From JAKANT01 sp035502095 (GTDB lineage Bacteria; Pseudomonadota; Gammaproteobacteria; Burkholderiales; Burkholderiaceae_F): 64,000 bases of DNA. The stretch lies in the NCBI GenBank assembly GCA_035502095.1, contig DATJUX010000029.1, forward strand, positions 1 through 64,000. The letters are read 5' to 3'. Shown here in pieces: positions 26,480-35,529 of the stretch. Numbering within the stretch: the first letter of the stretch is position 1; every line of letters begins with the position of its first letter. A model generated the notes under the pieces. It was not told where the DNA came from, did not search any database, and saw only the letters and a program-made list of their open reading frames with translations. Both the position numbers and the translations under genes were made by a program.

Positions 26480-27047
26480 TCAGTTCCGGGCCGCAGCGAC
26501 GACGTCGCCAAAGAGTTCCCAGGTTTCGCCGTTGAAGCGCGCCAAGCGCGCCTGCTTGATCGGAGCGAAATCATCCGGGCCTGTACTGATCCGGATTCCG
26601 GGCGGCAGCATGGGCAGTTCGAGGTCCTTGAGGTTTGCGGCCTGCCGCATGATGTTCTCGCGCGACAGGTCGTTGCCGCATTGCTTCAGCACCTGCACGA
26701 GAGCCTGCGCCGCGGTGTAGCCGCCGACATTGGCGCTGTCTTCGATGTTGCCGTCCGGGTAGTACCTCTTCATCCAGGCCAGCCAGTCCTGGTAGCCCCT
26801 GTCGTCCGTTGGCGCCGCTGCTTTTCAGGTTGACGACCTGCGAATCGACCGTCGCGTCCGTGACCTCGTACGACAGCTTCATCACGATCAGCGTCTTCGC
26901 CTTGTCGCCGAGCCCATCCTCGAACCCCTTCAGGTAGTCCTTGCCGTAGTCGTCGTTCTGAAAGAGGATGGCGATCTTCGGGTCCTTGACGCTGCTCTGC
27001 ACGTGCGCTGCATACAGGCCCCCTTCGGTCTGATAGTTGAGCCGCAA
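26480..27047 (-). pseudogene. LivK-type ABC substrate-binding protein remnant
   Basis: Two frames carry parts of one branched-chain amino acid type periplasmic binding protein. The first (from 27047) reads LNYQTEGGLYAAHVQ, DPKIAILFQNDDYGKDYLKGFEDGLG and ATVDSQVVNLKSSGAN. The second resumes near 26805 with GYQDWLAWMKRYYPDGNIEDS and runs through ENIMRQAANLKDLELPMLPPG to a normal C-terminus at 26480. Compared with intact family members (~400 aa), the N-terminal ~150 residues and about 80 residues between the two blocks are missing, and the frame shifts at the junction near 26805. There is no transporter partner nearby. It cannot make a working binding protein. Confidence 0.75.
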
Positions 27048-27286
27048 GTGCCGCCCACGTTCGTGCGTAGTTCATCGTTGCCTCCCTGGTCAGACGACGC
27101 AGATGACGCCCATCAGTGAAGGCGACCTGGACGATCACGTTCTCTGACAAAGCCGGCTTGCACGATCGGCATCAAGAATGCGCCACCAGGGCCGGACGAT
27201 TCAATCCCGCCCGCAGCCAGCATTACACGATGCTGATGGCCGCGGGCCGTCGAATGGCGATGCGATTGCGCTGAGGCGCTCGACTT

Positions 27287-27311
27287 CCCTCCCCTGGCAG
27301 CGGGGGGAGGG
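27287..27311. repeat. GC-rich intergenic hairpin repeat, copy 2
   Basis: Stem CCCTCCCC/GGGGAGGG with a 9-base loop TGGCAGCGG. It shares stem core and loop sequence with the element at 14544-14568. It lies in the ~340-bp gene-free space between two pseudogene remnants. Confidence 0.45.
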
Positions 27312-27388
27312 GGCTCTGCGGCGGCGAAGGCGTGGGGACGGACCACCGGACGCGGCCGTGTGAGAATTCGCGCACTTTCCGCGCACCG

Positions 27389-27758
27389 ATGGCATTGATC
27401 CAGCTGGAAGAGGAGCAGATCCGCACCTGGACCCGGTCCCAGAAGGACGAGTGGTGGTTCAGGAACGTCTATCGCGGCGGCAAGCGCGATCGCGGTCGAG
27501 GCGGCGCGGATCCTGACCAAGGACCGCTTCGGATTGTCGGCGGCGGCGATCGGCCTTGGTGTGGTGCTGCCTCCGGAGGCGACATTCCCCATGTGGGCCG
27601 GCGCTATGTTGTTATGGGTCACGGGCCGGCGCAATCCGGTTGGCACCGGCGGCCACGCGTTGTGGGTGGAACGCATGGAGCCGATCTGCGCTGGCCTGAT
27701 CTCCGGCGCAGCGCTGGTCGGCATCGCCAACGCAATCGTGAACGTGCTGATGAGCTGA
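27389..27758 (+). pseudogene. OPT-family peptide transporter remnant, both ends with the middle deleted
   Basis: The first 31 codons (from the ATG at 27389) read QIRTWTRSQKDEWWFRNVYRGG, the N-terminal signature of large OPT transporters. At about 27483 the sequence jumps frame to AIAVEAARILTKDRFG and then GLGVVLPPEATFPMWAGAMLLW and ERMEPICAGLISGAALVGIAN, the last two membrane helices of the same family, ending at 27758. Family members have about 600 or more residues, so roughly 1.5 kb has been lost internally, leaving both termini fused out of frame. Confidence 0.65.
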
Positions 27759-27762
27759 GACC

Positions 27763-28773
27763 GTGATTCGCGTCGCCACCGCCCTCGGATTGACCGTGCT
27801 CGGCCTGCTGATCGTCGTGGCAGGTGCGTGGGGGGCCGCCGCTCTGGCGGTGTCCGGCCCGGCAAGCGAAGCAGCGCGGCTGGCGCTGGCGGCCGCATTC
27901 GGTGCTTCGGCCCTGGTTGCGTCGATCGGCCTGTGGCTGCGTCGCTGGCGCTGGCGCCTGATCGGCGTCTTCGCCGGATTGTTCGCGATCGCGCTCGCCT
28001 GGTATTTCAGCATCGAGCCATCGAACGACCGCGACTGGGTGACCGAGAACGAGCGACTCCCGTGGGCCACGGTGGAGGGCGACGCGGTGACGCTGCACGA
28101 GATCCGCGACTTCGAGTACCGGACCGAGACCGACTTCACGCCCGCGTACTACGACAAGCGTTTCGAGCTGTCCAAGCTGCAAGGCGTCGATCTTGTCGCC
28201 ACGTACTGGATGGGCCCGGCGATCGCCCACATCATGCTCAGCTTCGAGTTCGCCGGCGGCGATCACGTCGCCATCTCGATCGAGACGCGCAAGGAGAAGG
28301 GCGAGGGCTACTCGACGGTGAAGGGGTTCTTCCGCCAGTACGAGCTCTACTACGTGGTGGCCGACGAGCGCGACCTGATCCGCCTGCGCACCAACTACCG
28401 CAAGAACCCGCCGGAGCAGGTCTACGTGTACCGGATCAAGGGCAGCCGTGGCGACGGCGCGCGCCGGGTGTTCATGAGCTACATCGAGGCGATCAACGAA
28501 CTGAAGACCCACCCGACCTTCTACAACTCGCTCACGACCAACTGCACCACGACCATCTGGATGCACTCGCTGGTCAATCCGGGCCACGTGCCGTTCAGCT
28601 GGAAGATCCTCGCCAGCGGCTACCTTCCGCAGTACCTGTACGAGCACGGGCGGTTGGAGGAGTACGGATTGCCGTTCGACGAGTTGCAGCGCCGGTCCCA
28701 CGTCAACCAGCGCGCGCAGCAGGCGGACCAGGCGCCGGACTTTTCGCGCCGCATCCGGGAACCGACGCCATGA
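27763..28773 (+). CDS. DUF4105 (Lnb N-terminal type) membrane protein
   Basis: The 336-aa protein begins with three hydrophobic segments (residues ~5-85), followed by a periplasmic domain. The domain has LHEIRDFEYRTETDF, GGDHVAISIETRKEKGEGYS, YYVVADERDLIRLRTNYR and LTTNCTTTIW with the conserved Cys at residue 261. This is the DUF4105 pattern, a papain-like fold seen in N-terminal domains of lipoprotein-processing-like proteins; activity is not established here. The start is a GTG 4 bp after the OPT remnant stop, and the stop overlaps the patatin gene start (ATGA), so the two are translationally coupled. Confidence 0.75.
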   Translation: MIRVATALGLTVLGLLIVVAGAWGAAALAVSGPASEAARLALAAAFGASALVASIGLWLRRWRWRLIGVFAGLFAIALAWYFSIEPSNDRDWVTENERLPWATVEGDAVTLHEIRDFEYRTETDFTPAYYDKRFELSKLQGVDLVATYWMGPAIAHIMLSFEFAGGDHVAISIETRKEKGEGYSTVKGFFRQYELYYVVADERDLIRLRTNYRKNPPEQVYVYRIKGSRGDGARRVFMSYIEAINELKTHPTFYNSLTTNCTTTIWMHSLVNPGHVPFSWKILASGYLPQYLYEHGRLEEYGLPFDELQRRSHVNQRAQQADQAPDFSRRIREPTP

Positions 28774-31028
28774 ACCTTCGGTGCGCCAGCGGGATCGCAA
28801 GGATCGCGTGGACGCTCGCGTGCGCGATCGCCGTGCCGCTCGGACCTTTGGCGACGGCGGCCGAGCCGACGACGCCCGCGCCGAAGCCGGCCGGCGCCGG
28901 CGGCAAACGCCCGAAGATCTGCCTGGTGCTCTCCGGCGGCGGTGCGCGCGGCGCCGCGCACGTCGGCGTGATCAAGGTGCTGGAGGAGTACCGCGTTCCG
29001 ATCGATTGCGTCGCCGGCACCAGCATGGGCGCAGTCGTAGGCGGCGCTTATGCCACCGGGATGACAGTCGCGGAGATGGAGGCGGTCAATGCCGGCATGA
29101 CGATCGAAAAGCTGTTCAAGGAACGGCCGCCGCGCCAGGAGCTGGCATACCGCCGCAAGCTCGACGACTACCGGAACTTCGTCGGCCCCGAGATCGGAAC
29201 ATCCAACGAGGCGACCGTGAGCAAGGGCATCATCAGCGGCGTGGGACTGGAGACCGTCCTGCGCGGGCTCTCCCGCGTTCCGGGCTATGTACGTTTCGAC
29301 GACCTGCCGATCCCGTACCGGGCCGTCGCGACCGATCTCGTCACGGGACAAGCCGTGGTGTTCGACCAGGGCGAACTCGCCAACGTGATGCGCGCCAGCA
29401 TGTCGGTACCCGGAGCGGTGGCCCCGACCGAGTACCGGGGCATGATCCTCGTCGACGGCATGCTCACCAACAACCTGCCGGTCGAGGTCGGGCGCGCCAT
29501 GGGCGCCGACATCATCATCGCGGTAAACGTCGGCACGCCGCTGCTCAAGCGCGACCAGCTGAACTCGATCTTCGGCGTCGCCTCGCAGATGCTGAGCATC
29601 CTCACCGAACAGAACGTCCAGAATTCGCTCAAGCTTCTCGGGCCGGCCGACATCCTGATCTCGCCGGAACTGGGCGACTACTCCACGGCCGACTTCGACA
29701 ATCTGGGCAAGATCGCGCCGCTCGGCGAGGCGGCCGCGCGCAAGGTGGCGGACCGCCTGGCAGAACTTTCGCTGCCGCCCGACGAATACGCCGCCCTGCG
29801 CAAGCGCCAGCAGGCCCCCGTCCGCATCGACGACCATCCGCTCGCCGAGATCCGTTTCGAAAACCTGCACCGGGTGAATCCGGAAGCCGCGAAGGCGGTG
29901 ATGGAAACCAAGGTGGGCCGACCGCTCGATCCGGCCACCGTCGATGCCGACATGCGGCGCCTCTACGGCACCGGCGACTTCGAGCACGTGAACTATCGCG
30001 TGCTCGACGAAGGCGGCCGCCGCGTGCTCTCGGTCGAGGCGGTCGAGAAATCCTGGGGCCCGAACTACCTGCGCTTCGGCCTGGGGCTGTCGAGCGATTT
30101 CGGCGGCGAGACCTATTTCAACCTTCTCGCCGGTTATCGCATGACGTGGCTGAATTCGCTCGGTGCCGAACTGAGAACCGACGTTACCCTGGGCTACAAC
30201 AGCGGCCTGCGCGTCGAGTTCTACCAGCCCCTGACCGTGAGTGGCACCACCTTCGTCGCGCCGCGTCTCTCGTGGTCGCGCGATCGTTTCGACATCTACC
30301 AGGGCCACGAACGGGTCGCCATCTACAACCTCGAAAATCGCACGATCGGCCTCGACTTCGGCGCGAACCTGGCGCAGTACGGCGAGTTTCGCATCGGCGT
30401 GGAGCGCGGAGAGCTCACTCCATATCTGGATACGGGCCCGACGTTCATCAATCCGAACGATGTGAACTATGGTCGCGGTGCCTACCGGGCGCAACTCGCC
30501 CTCGACCAGCTCGATAATGTCGACTTCCCGCGCGCCGGCTGGTCGGCCGGCGCGGAGATCTACAGCTCAAGCAAGGACCTCGGTGCCGCGGCCGACTACA
30601 ACAAATGGCTGGTCACCGGCAACACGGTCTACTCGGTCGGGGAGAATTCTTTTCGCGCCCGCGGCGTGGCCGGCGGACGCCTTGGCTCCGACCGGCTGCC
30701 GGTCTACGACCTGTTCCAGTGGGGCGGCTTCCTGAAGCAGTCCGGGTACGCGACCGGCCAGCTGATCGGCGAAGACTTCGCCTTCGGGCAGCTTCTGTAC
30801 TACCGGCGCATCAAGCGCGGGGCCCTGTTCGAAGGTGCGTATGGGGGCCTGTCGCTCGAGGTGGGCCACTACGGTCAGCCGCTCGTACCGGGGAACCCGA
30901 CCGGCACCCTGCGCTCGATCAGCCTATTCATCTCCGCGGACAGCCCGGTCGGGCCCGTCTATCTCGGCTATGGCCTCGCCGAGGACGGCTCCAGGGCGAT
31001 GTATTTCTTCCTCGGCCGGCCGTTCTGA
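28770..31028 (+). CDS. Patatin-Omp85 outer-membrane phospholipase (PlpD-like)
   Basis: The 752-aa protein has a signal peptide (IAWTLACAIAVPLGPLATAA). A patatin domain follows with the oxyanion loop LSGGGARGAAH, nucleophile Ser85 in GTSMG, and Asp229 in VDGM. Next come a POTRA-like linker (~350-430) and a C-terminal Omp85/BamA beta-barrel (~440-752) ending YFFLGRPF with terminal Phe. This order matches type Vd (PlpD-like) patatin autotransporters, lipases tethered to or secreted across the outer membrane. The catalytic dyad is intact. It is coupled to the DUF4105 gene, which may act on lipoproteins or envelope in the same process. Confidence 0.88.
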   Translation: MNLRCASGIARIAWTLACAIAVPLGPLATAAEPTTPAPKPAGAGGKRPKICLVLSGGGARGAAHVGVIKVLEEYRVPIDCVAGTSMGAVVGGAYATGMTVAEMEAVNAGMTIEKLFKERPPRQELAYRRKLDDYRNFVGPEIGTSNEATVSKGIISGVGLETVLRGLSRVPGYVRFDDLPIPYRAVATDLVTGQAVVFDQGELANVMRASMSVPGAVAPTEYRGMILVDGMLTNNLPVEVGRAMGADIIIAVNVGTPLLKRDQLNSIFGVASQMLSILTEQNVQNSLKLLGPADILISPELGDYSTADFDNLGKIAPLGEAAARKVADRLAELSLPPDEYAALRKRQQAPVRIDDHPLAEIRFENLHRVNPEAAKAVMETKVGRPLDPATVDADMRRLYGTGDFEHVNYRVLDEGGRRVLSVEAVEKSWGPNYLRFGLGLSSDFGGETYFNLLAGYRMTWLNSLGAELRTDVTLGYNSGLRVEFYQPLTVSGTTFVAPRLSWSRDRFDIYQGHERVAIYNLENRTIGLDFGANLAQYGEFRIGVERGELTPYLDTGPTFINPNDVNYGRGAYRAQLALDQLDNVDFPRAGWSAGAEIYSSSKDLGAAADYNKWLVTGNTVYSVGENSFRARGVAGGRLGSDRLPVYDLFQWGGFLKQSGYATGQLIGEDFAFGQLLYYRRIKRGALFEGAYGGLSLEVGHYGQPLVPGNPTGTLRSISLFISADSPVGPVYLGYGLAEDGSRAMYFFLGRPF

Positions 31029-31045
31029 ACCGCGCTGCGGTTCAG
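31025..31045. terminator. Perfect hairpin covering both convergent stop codons
   Basis: CTGAACCGC and GCGGTTCAG form a 9-bp perfect stem with a 3-base GCT loop. The patatin stop (TGA, 31026-31028) and the exonuclease stop (on the minus strand, 31042-31044) both lie within the stem. No T-run is present, so intrinsic termination would be weak in either direction. Confidence 0.5.
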
Positions 31046-31815
31046 TCGGCAAGCTCGATCCACGCCGGTGCGTGATCGCTCGTGTCGGGAAGCGCCCTCA
31101 CCTCGCGATCGACGCCCGCATTGCGCAGCCGTGCCTGCACCGGCTTGCTCAACAGGAGATGGTCGATGCGCAAGCCGGCATTGCGCTGCCAACGATTGCG
31201 CCGGTAGTCCCAGAACGTGTAGACGGCATCGTCCGGATGCCGGGCGCGCAAGGCATCGGTCCAGCCTTGCGCCAGCAGCCGCTCGTACGCGGCGCGTGGT
31301 GCGGGCTGCAACAGCGCGTTGTCCAGCCACGTCGCCGGCGAATAGATATCGGCATCCGTCGGAACGACGTTGTAGTCGCCGGCCAGCACGATCGGGTGAC
31401 CGGTCTTCCACAGCGCCGCCGCGTGCGTGATGAGCCGTTCGAACCACGCGAGCTTGTAGTCGAACTTCGGGCCGGGCTGCGGGTTGCCGTTGGGCAGGTA
31501 GATCGAAGTCACGATGACGCCGCCGATCGCCGCCTCCAGGTAACGCGGCTGGCGGTCGGCGGGATCGCCCGGCAGCGCGCGCCGGATCTCGATCGGTTTT
31601 GCGCCGCGCGCGAGCAGCGCCACGCCGTTCCACATCGGCTGCCCGACCACCAGGCACTGGTAACCGGCACGCTCGAGCGCGGCACGGGGAAAACCGCTCT
31701 CGGTCGTCTTGAGCTCCTGCAGCGCGACGGCATCGGGCCGCGTCGCGTCGAGCCACGCCAGGAGGATCGGCAGGCGCTTGTTGATGTCGTTGACGTTCCA
31801 GGTGGCGACGCGCAT
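31042..31815 (-). CDS. xthA: Exodeoxyribonuclease III
   Basis: The 257-aa enzyme of the ExoIII/AP-endonuclease family has RVATWNVNDINKRLPILLAWL, the metal Glu in VALQELKT, IVLAGDYNVVPTDADIY (Asp/Asn pair), RIDHLL and the C-terminal TSDHAPAWIEL. It removes abasic sites and degrades 3' ends in base excision repair. It starts at the ATG at 31815 and converges with the patatin gene. Confidence 0.93.
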   Translation of the reverse strand: MRVATWNVNDINKRLPILLAWLDATRPDAVALQELKTTESGFPRAALERAGYQCLVVGQPMWNGVALLARGAKPIEIRRALPGDPADRQPRYLEAAIGGVIVTSIYLPNGNPQPGPKFDYKLAWFERLITHAAALWKTGHPIVLAGDYNVVPTDADIYSPATWLDNALLQPAPRAAYERLLAQGWTDALRARHPDDAVYTFWDYRRNRWQRNAGLRIDHLLLSKPVQARLRNAGVDREVRALPDTSDHAPAWIELAD

Positions 31816-31888
31816 GGCGTCGACCAGCTTAGCGAAACGACTCGGCCGGGCGGCCGGGTGCCGCAGACCGGCGCGAGGGGACCCGGGC

Positions 31889-33172
31889 TTACCGCTTGCG
31901 GCGCGGACGCGATCGGCCCGCCGCGGTCTTCCGCGTTCGTACCTCGCTCTGCGCCCGCTCCGGCAGGACTGCTCGCAGCAGCGCTTCGCAATCCTCCTGC
32001 GACATCACGCGCGGCACCGGATAGTTGAGATCGGCCTCGCGGCGGGCCGCTCGCGCCAGTTGCGGGATGTCTTCTTCGCGCAGGGCGTCCAGCCGGCGCG
32101 GGATGGCGATCTTGCGGCTCAACGCGTCGATCGAAGCGAGGAACTCTTGCGCGCGTTCCGGCTCGGGCTCGTCCACGCCGCCCGGCTGCGCCGCTTGCGC
32201 GAGCACGGCCAGCTTGGCAGTGATTTCCGCGCGCGAGAACCGCAACACGTGCGGCAGCATGATCGCGTTGGCCAGTCCGTGCGGCGTGTGGTACTTGGCG
32301 CCCAGTTGGTGCGCGATCGCGTGTACGTTGCCTACGTTGGCGCGTGTGAAGGCGAGGCCCGCGTAGGTCGACGCCAGCGCCATGTTCTCCCGGGCGTTCA
32401 GGTCCGCGCCGTTGTCGTAGGCGAGCGGCAGGTTCGCGTAGATCATGCCGACCGCCGACAAGGCCATGCGGTCGGTGAACGCGGTCGACCAGTAGCCGAT
32501 GTAGGCCTCGATCGCGTGGGTCAGCGCGTCCATGCCGGTGGCGGCCGTCACATCGCGCGGCAGACCGGTCATCAGCAGCGGATCGAGCGCGGCCATCTTC
32601 GGCACGATGCGCGTGTCGGCGATCACGAACTTCGCTTCCTGCCGCGGATCGGAGATCACCGCGGCCACGGTCACCTCCGAGCCCGTTCCCGCGGTGGTTG
32701 GTACGGCATAGATCGGCGCTGGTGCGTGCCGGCCGCGGAAGTAGCCGACCAGGTCGCGCGGATGTTTGCCATTGGCAGCGGCCAGGCCGATCACCTTGGC
32801 CGCATCCATCACCGAGCCGCCGCCGATCGCCACCAGCGCATCGCACTTCGCATCGCGAAAGATCTCGATGCCCTTTTCGATCACCGGGACCGGCGCGTCG
32901 GCGGTGACCTCGTCGTACACGACGAACTTGTTCGCCAGCGGTTCGGTCGCCGGCTCCATCAGGCCCAACTTGGCGACCATGCGGTCGGTCACTACCAGGA
33001 TCCGGCGATGGCCGAATCGGGCTACCGTCTGGCCGAGCCGCGCGCTCGCACCGGGCCCGACCAGCAGCGTCGGCTGCGGGATCGGCAGCACGCGCGTCAA
33101 CAGGCCCATCGCGTGTTTCGCCGCGGGCAGCCCGATCGCTCGCGCAACATCGCCAATCCTGTTCGAAATCAA
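31889..33172 (-). CDS. Iron-containing alcohol dehydrogenase
   Basis: The 427-aa protein of the Fe-ADH (group III) family has the NAD motif AIGGGSVMDAAKV, VPTTAGTGSEVT, the metal-binding stretch MDALTHAIEAYIG, and HAIAHQLGAKYHTPHGLANAIMLPHVL with the His ligands. It would reduce aldehydes to alcohols or the reverse. The TTG at 33172 is chosen because GGAG lies about 7 bp upstream and gives the usual ~30 residues before PIPQPTLLVGPG; the frame is open to 33247. It is divergent from the acyl-reductase-like gene and could supply fatty alcohol from fatty aldehyde. It ends in a basic tail (RKTAAGRSRPRRKR). Confidence 0.82.
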   Translation of the reverse strand: MISNRIGDVARAIGLPAAKHAMGLLTRVLPIPQPTLLVGPGASARLGQTVARFGHRRILVVTDRMVAKLGLMEPATEPLANKFVVYDEVTADAPVPVIEKGIEIFRDAKCDALVAIGGGSVMDAAKVIGLAAANGKHPRDLVGYFRGRHAPAPIYAVPTTAGTGSEVTVAAVISDPRQEAKFVIADTRIVPKMAALDPLLMTGLPRDVTAATGMDALTHAIEAYIGYWSTAFTDRMALSAVGMIYANLPLAYDNGADLNARENMALASTYAGLAFTRANVGNVHAIAHQLGAKYHTPHGLANAIMLPHVLRFSRAEITAKLAVLAQAAQPGGVDEPEPERAQEFLASIDALSRKIAIPRRLDALREEDIPQLARAARREADLNYPVPRVMSQEDCEALLRAVLPERAQSEVRTRKTAAGRSRPRRKR

Positions 33173-33273
33173 ACGGAGTCTCCGCGCGGTGTGATTGACT
33201 GCCGATGTCTGGCCTGGGTCCGGCGCCGGCGCCGGAACTGGCCCCAACAGCCGTATTTCGCCACGGATTGCAG

Positions 33274-35409
33274 ATGAAGAATGTGATCGGCGTCAGCCTC
33301 GGTGCGCGCGACCAGGATTTCGCGTTCACGACCCGCTTCCGGGGGCACCGCATGAGCGTGCGGCGCGTCGGCGCCAACGGCAGCGCCGAGCGCGCCGCCG
33401 AGTTGCTCAGGCACTGGGAGAGTCGGGCCGACGCGATCGGCCTCGGCGTGGCGAACAACAAGCGGGTGGCATCCGGCGGCGCCGGCGAGAAAGCAGTCGC
33501 AGTACTCGCGCACGTTGTCACGCGTGTTCCGGTCACCACCGGCGACCGCCTCGGCGACGTCTTCCTCGAGTGGGCGCTGCGTCGGGCGCAGATCCGCCTG
33601 GGCGGCTTCTTCAACAACGCCAGGGTGCTGTTCTTTTCGGGCGCCGATAACTACAAGCTCGCGACATCGATGTCCGAATACACGGACAACGTGCAGTTCG
33701 CCGATCCGGTGCGCCTCGGTATCCCGAAGCTGCTGACCTCGCTCGACGCGCTGGCGCTGTATGCCCGGGGCGCGCACTACATCGCCGACTGGCGACCGCG
33801 GCGGCTTCCGGCGGCGCCGGTGCTGAAGCTCTGGTCGAACCACGTCCTGCGCAAGGCCCTGCAGAGCGCCACGGTCGTCGTCGCACCGGTGCACGAGCTG
33901 GACGAGTTCGGGCTGGAGGAACTGGCGGGCAAGACGATCATCACCTCGACGGTCAACGACGCGCGCATCGCGCAGTTCCGCGACAAGGGCGTCTACACGG
34001 TGATCGACGGCGCGCCGTTCATGGCCGGCCACGCGCTCGGACCGCACCTGCTCGACGCCATGATCGTCGCGGCCACCGGCAAGGCGCCGGCCGAACTGCT
34101 CGAGGACGACTACCTCGACATCATCACCGAGCTCCGCCTCGAGCCGCGCATCCTGTATCCGAACGGCTTCAAGCGGGTCAACCGCTTCGCCTTCGTGATC
34201 CATCCGCTGTCGCAGGAATACTTCAAGACGGTCAGACCGATCGAGCTGCTGTCACGCGTGTCGCCGCCCGCCTTCATGGATTCGCTCGAGAAAGTCCTCG
34301 CCTACGCGCCGCCGTTCGTCTATTCGCGCGTCACCGGGATCAAGTCACCGACCGGCGTCGAGGCCGAAGGCTGGCTGATAACGGTAGGCGGGACGCCGCG
34401 CGAGATCATGAGCCGAAGCCCCGAGTTCACCTACCGGCGGCTGCTCGACGCGGCGAAAATCGCCAGGAAGCTCGGCGCCCAGATCATGGGGCTGGGTGCG
34501 TTCACCAAGGTCGTCGGCGATGCCGGCGCAACGGTCGCGCGGCGCGCGCCGCTGCCGATCACGACCGGCAACAGCTACAGCGCCTCGGGCGCGCTGTGGG
34601 CCGCGCACGACGCGCTGCTGCGCCTGCGGCTGCTGCCGGCGCCAAGGGGCACGCACCGCGTGCCGTTCAAGGCGATGGTCGTCGGCGCCACCGGTTCGAT
34701 CGGCGCGGCGTGCGCGCGGCTGCTGGTCAAGGCGGCGGAGGAGGTGCACCTCGTTTCGCCGGAGACCGCGAAGCTGCTCGCGCTCAAGGAGTCGATCCTG
34801 AAGGAGACGCCCGACGCAAAGGTGGTGCTCTCGGCACGCACCGACCGCAACATCGCCGACATGGACATGATCGTCACCGCCACCTCGGGCGCCGGGCAGA
34901 AGGTGCTCGACATCATGAAGGTCAAGCCCGGCTGCGTCATCACCGACGTGGCGCGCCCGCTCGACCTGCCGCCGGAGGAAGTCGCCAGGCGGCCCGACGT
35001 GCTCGTGATCGAGTCCGGCGAGATCCACCTTCCCGGCGACGTGCGCATGAAGAACATCGGCCTGCCGCCGGGCGTGGCGTACGCCTGCCTCGCCGAGACG
35101 ATCGTGCTCGCGCTCGAAGGGCGCTTCGAGCAATTCACCGTCGGCCGCGCGATCGAGTGGGAGAAGGTGCGCGAGATCTACAAGATGGGGCTGAAGCACG
35201 GCATGAAGCTCGCCGCGATCTCCGGTGTCAACGGCCCGTTTACCGACGAAGATATCGAGCGCGTGCGCATGCTGGCGCTCGAGGCGCGCAAGAAGCAGAC
35301 GGCGGCACGCGTCGCCAAACGTGCAAAAAGGGCGGTACGCGCTCGCGGCCATGCCGTCTCGACCCGCCGCGCGGGTGCCGCGAAGAAAGTCCGGCCGGAG
35401 CGTTCCTAG
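33274..35409 (+). CDS. Acyl-ACP/acyl-CoA reductase-like protein with a large N-terminal extension
   Basis: In this 711-aa protein, residues ~305-655 parallel cyanobacterial long-chain acyl-ACP reductase (AAR) block by block: RFAFVIHPLSQEYFKTV, YRRLLDAAKIARKLGAQIMGLGAFTKVVGDAG, PITTGNSYSASGALWAA, the cofactor loop VVGATGSIGAACARLL (~470) and YACLAETIVLALEGRFEQFTVGRAIEWEKV. Cys605 sits where AAR has its thioester-forming Cys. AAR reduces fatty acyl-ACP to fatty aldehyde with NADPH. The N-terminal ~300 residues are a domain I do not recognise, and the last ~50 residues are Lys/Arg/Ala-rich. Upstream of an SDR and a wax-ester synthase, production of fatty aldehyde is the natural inference. The ATG at 33274 lacks a strong ribosome site. 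Confidence 0.72.
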   Translation: MKNVIGVSLGARDQDFAFTTRFRGHRMSVRRVGANGSAERAAELLRHWESRADAIGLGVANNKRVASGGAGEKAVAVLAHVVTRVPVTTGDRLGDVFLEWALRRAQIRLGGFFNNARVLFFSGADNYKLATSMSEYTDNVQFADPVRLGIPKLLTSLDALALYARGAHYIADWRPRRLPAAPVLKLWSNHVLRKALQSATVVVAPVHELDEFGLEELAGKTIITSTVNDARIAQFRDKGVYTVIDGAPFMAGHALGPHLLDAMIVAATGKAPAELLEDDYLDIITELRLEPRILYPNGFKRVNRFAFVIHPLSQEYFKTVRPIELLSRVSPPAFMDSLEKVLAYAPPFVYSRVTGIKSPTGVEAEGWLITVGGTPREIMSRSPEFTYRRLLDAAKIARKLGAQIMGLGAFTKVVGDAGATVARRAPLPITTGNSYSASGALWAAHDALLRLRLLPAPRGTHRVPFKAMVVGATGSIGAACARLLVKAAEEVHLVSPETAKLLALKESILKETPDAKVVLSARTDRNIADMDMIVTATSGAGQKVLDIMKVKPGCVITDVARPLDLPPEEVARRPDVLVIESGEIHLPGDVRMKNIGLPPGVAYACLAETIVLALEGRFEQFTVGRAIEWEKVREIYKMGLKHGMKLAAISGVNGPFTDEDIERVRMLALEARKKQTAARVAKRAKRAVRARGHAVSTRRAGAAKKVRPERS

Positions 35410-35529
35410 TACAGCTTGCCGCTCGGTAGCCATGGGCCGCCGTCGCGCACGAGTTGACGGCTGTTAACACGCTTTCTCGCGATCGGCGCATTCTTGCCCG
35501 ATTCCGGATCCACTCCGGCTGGCTCTGTT

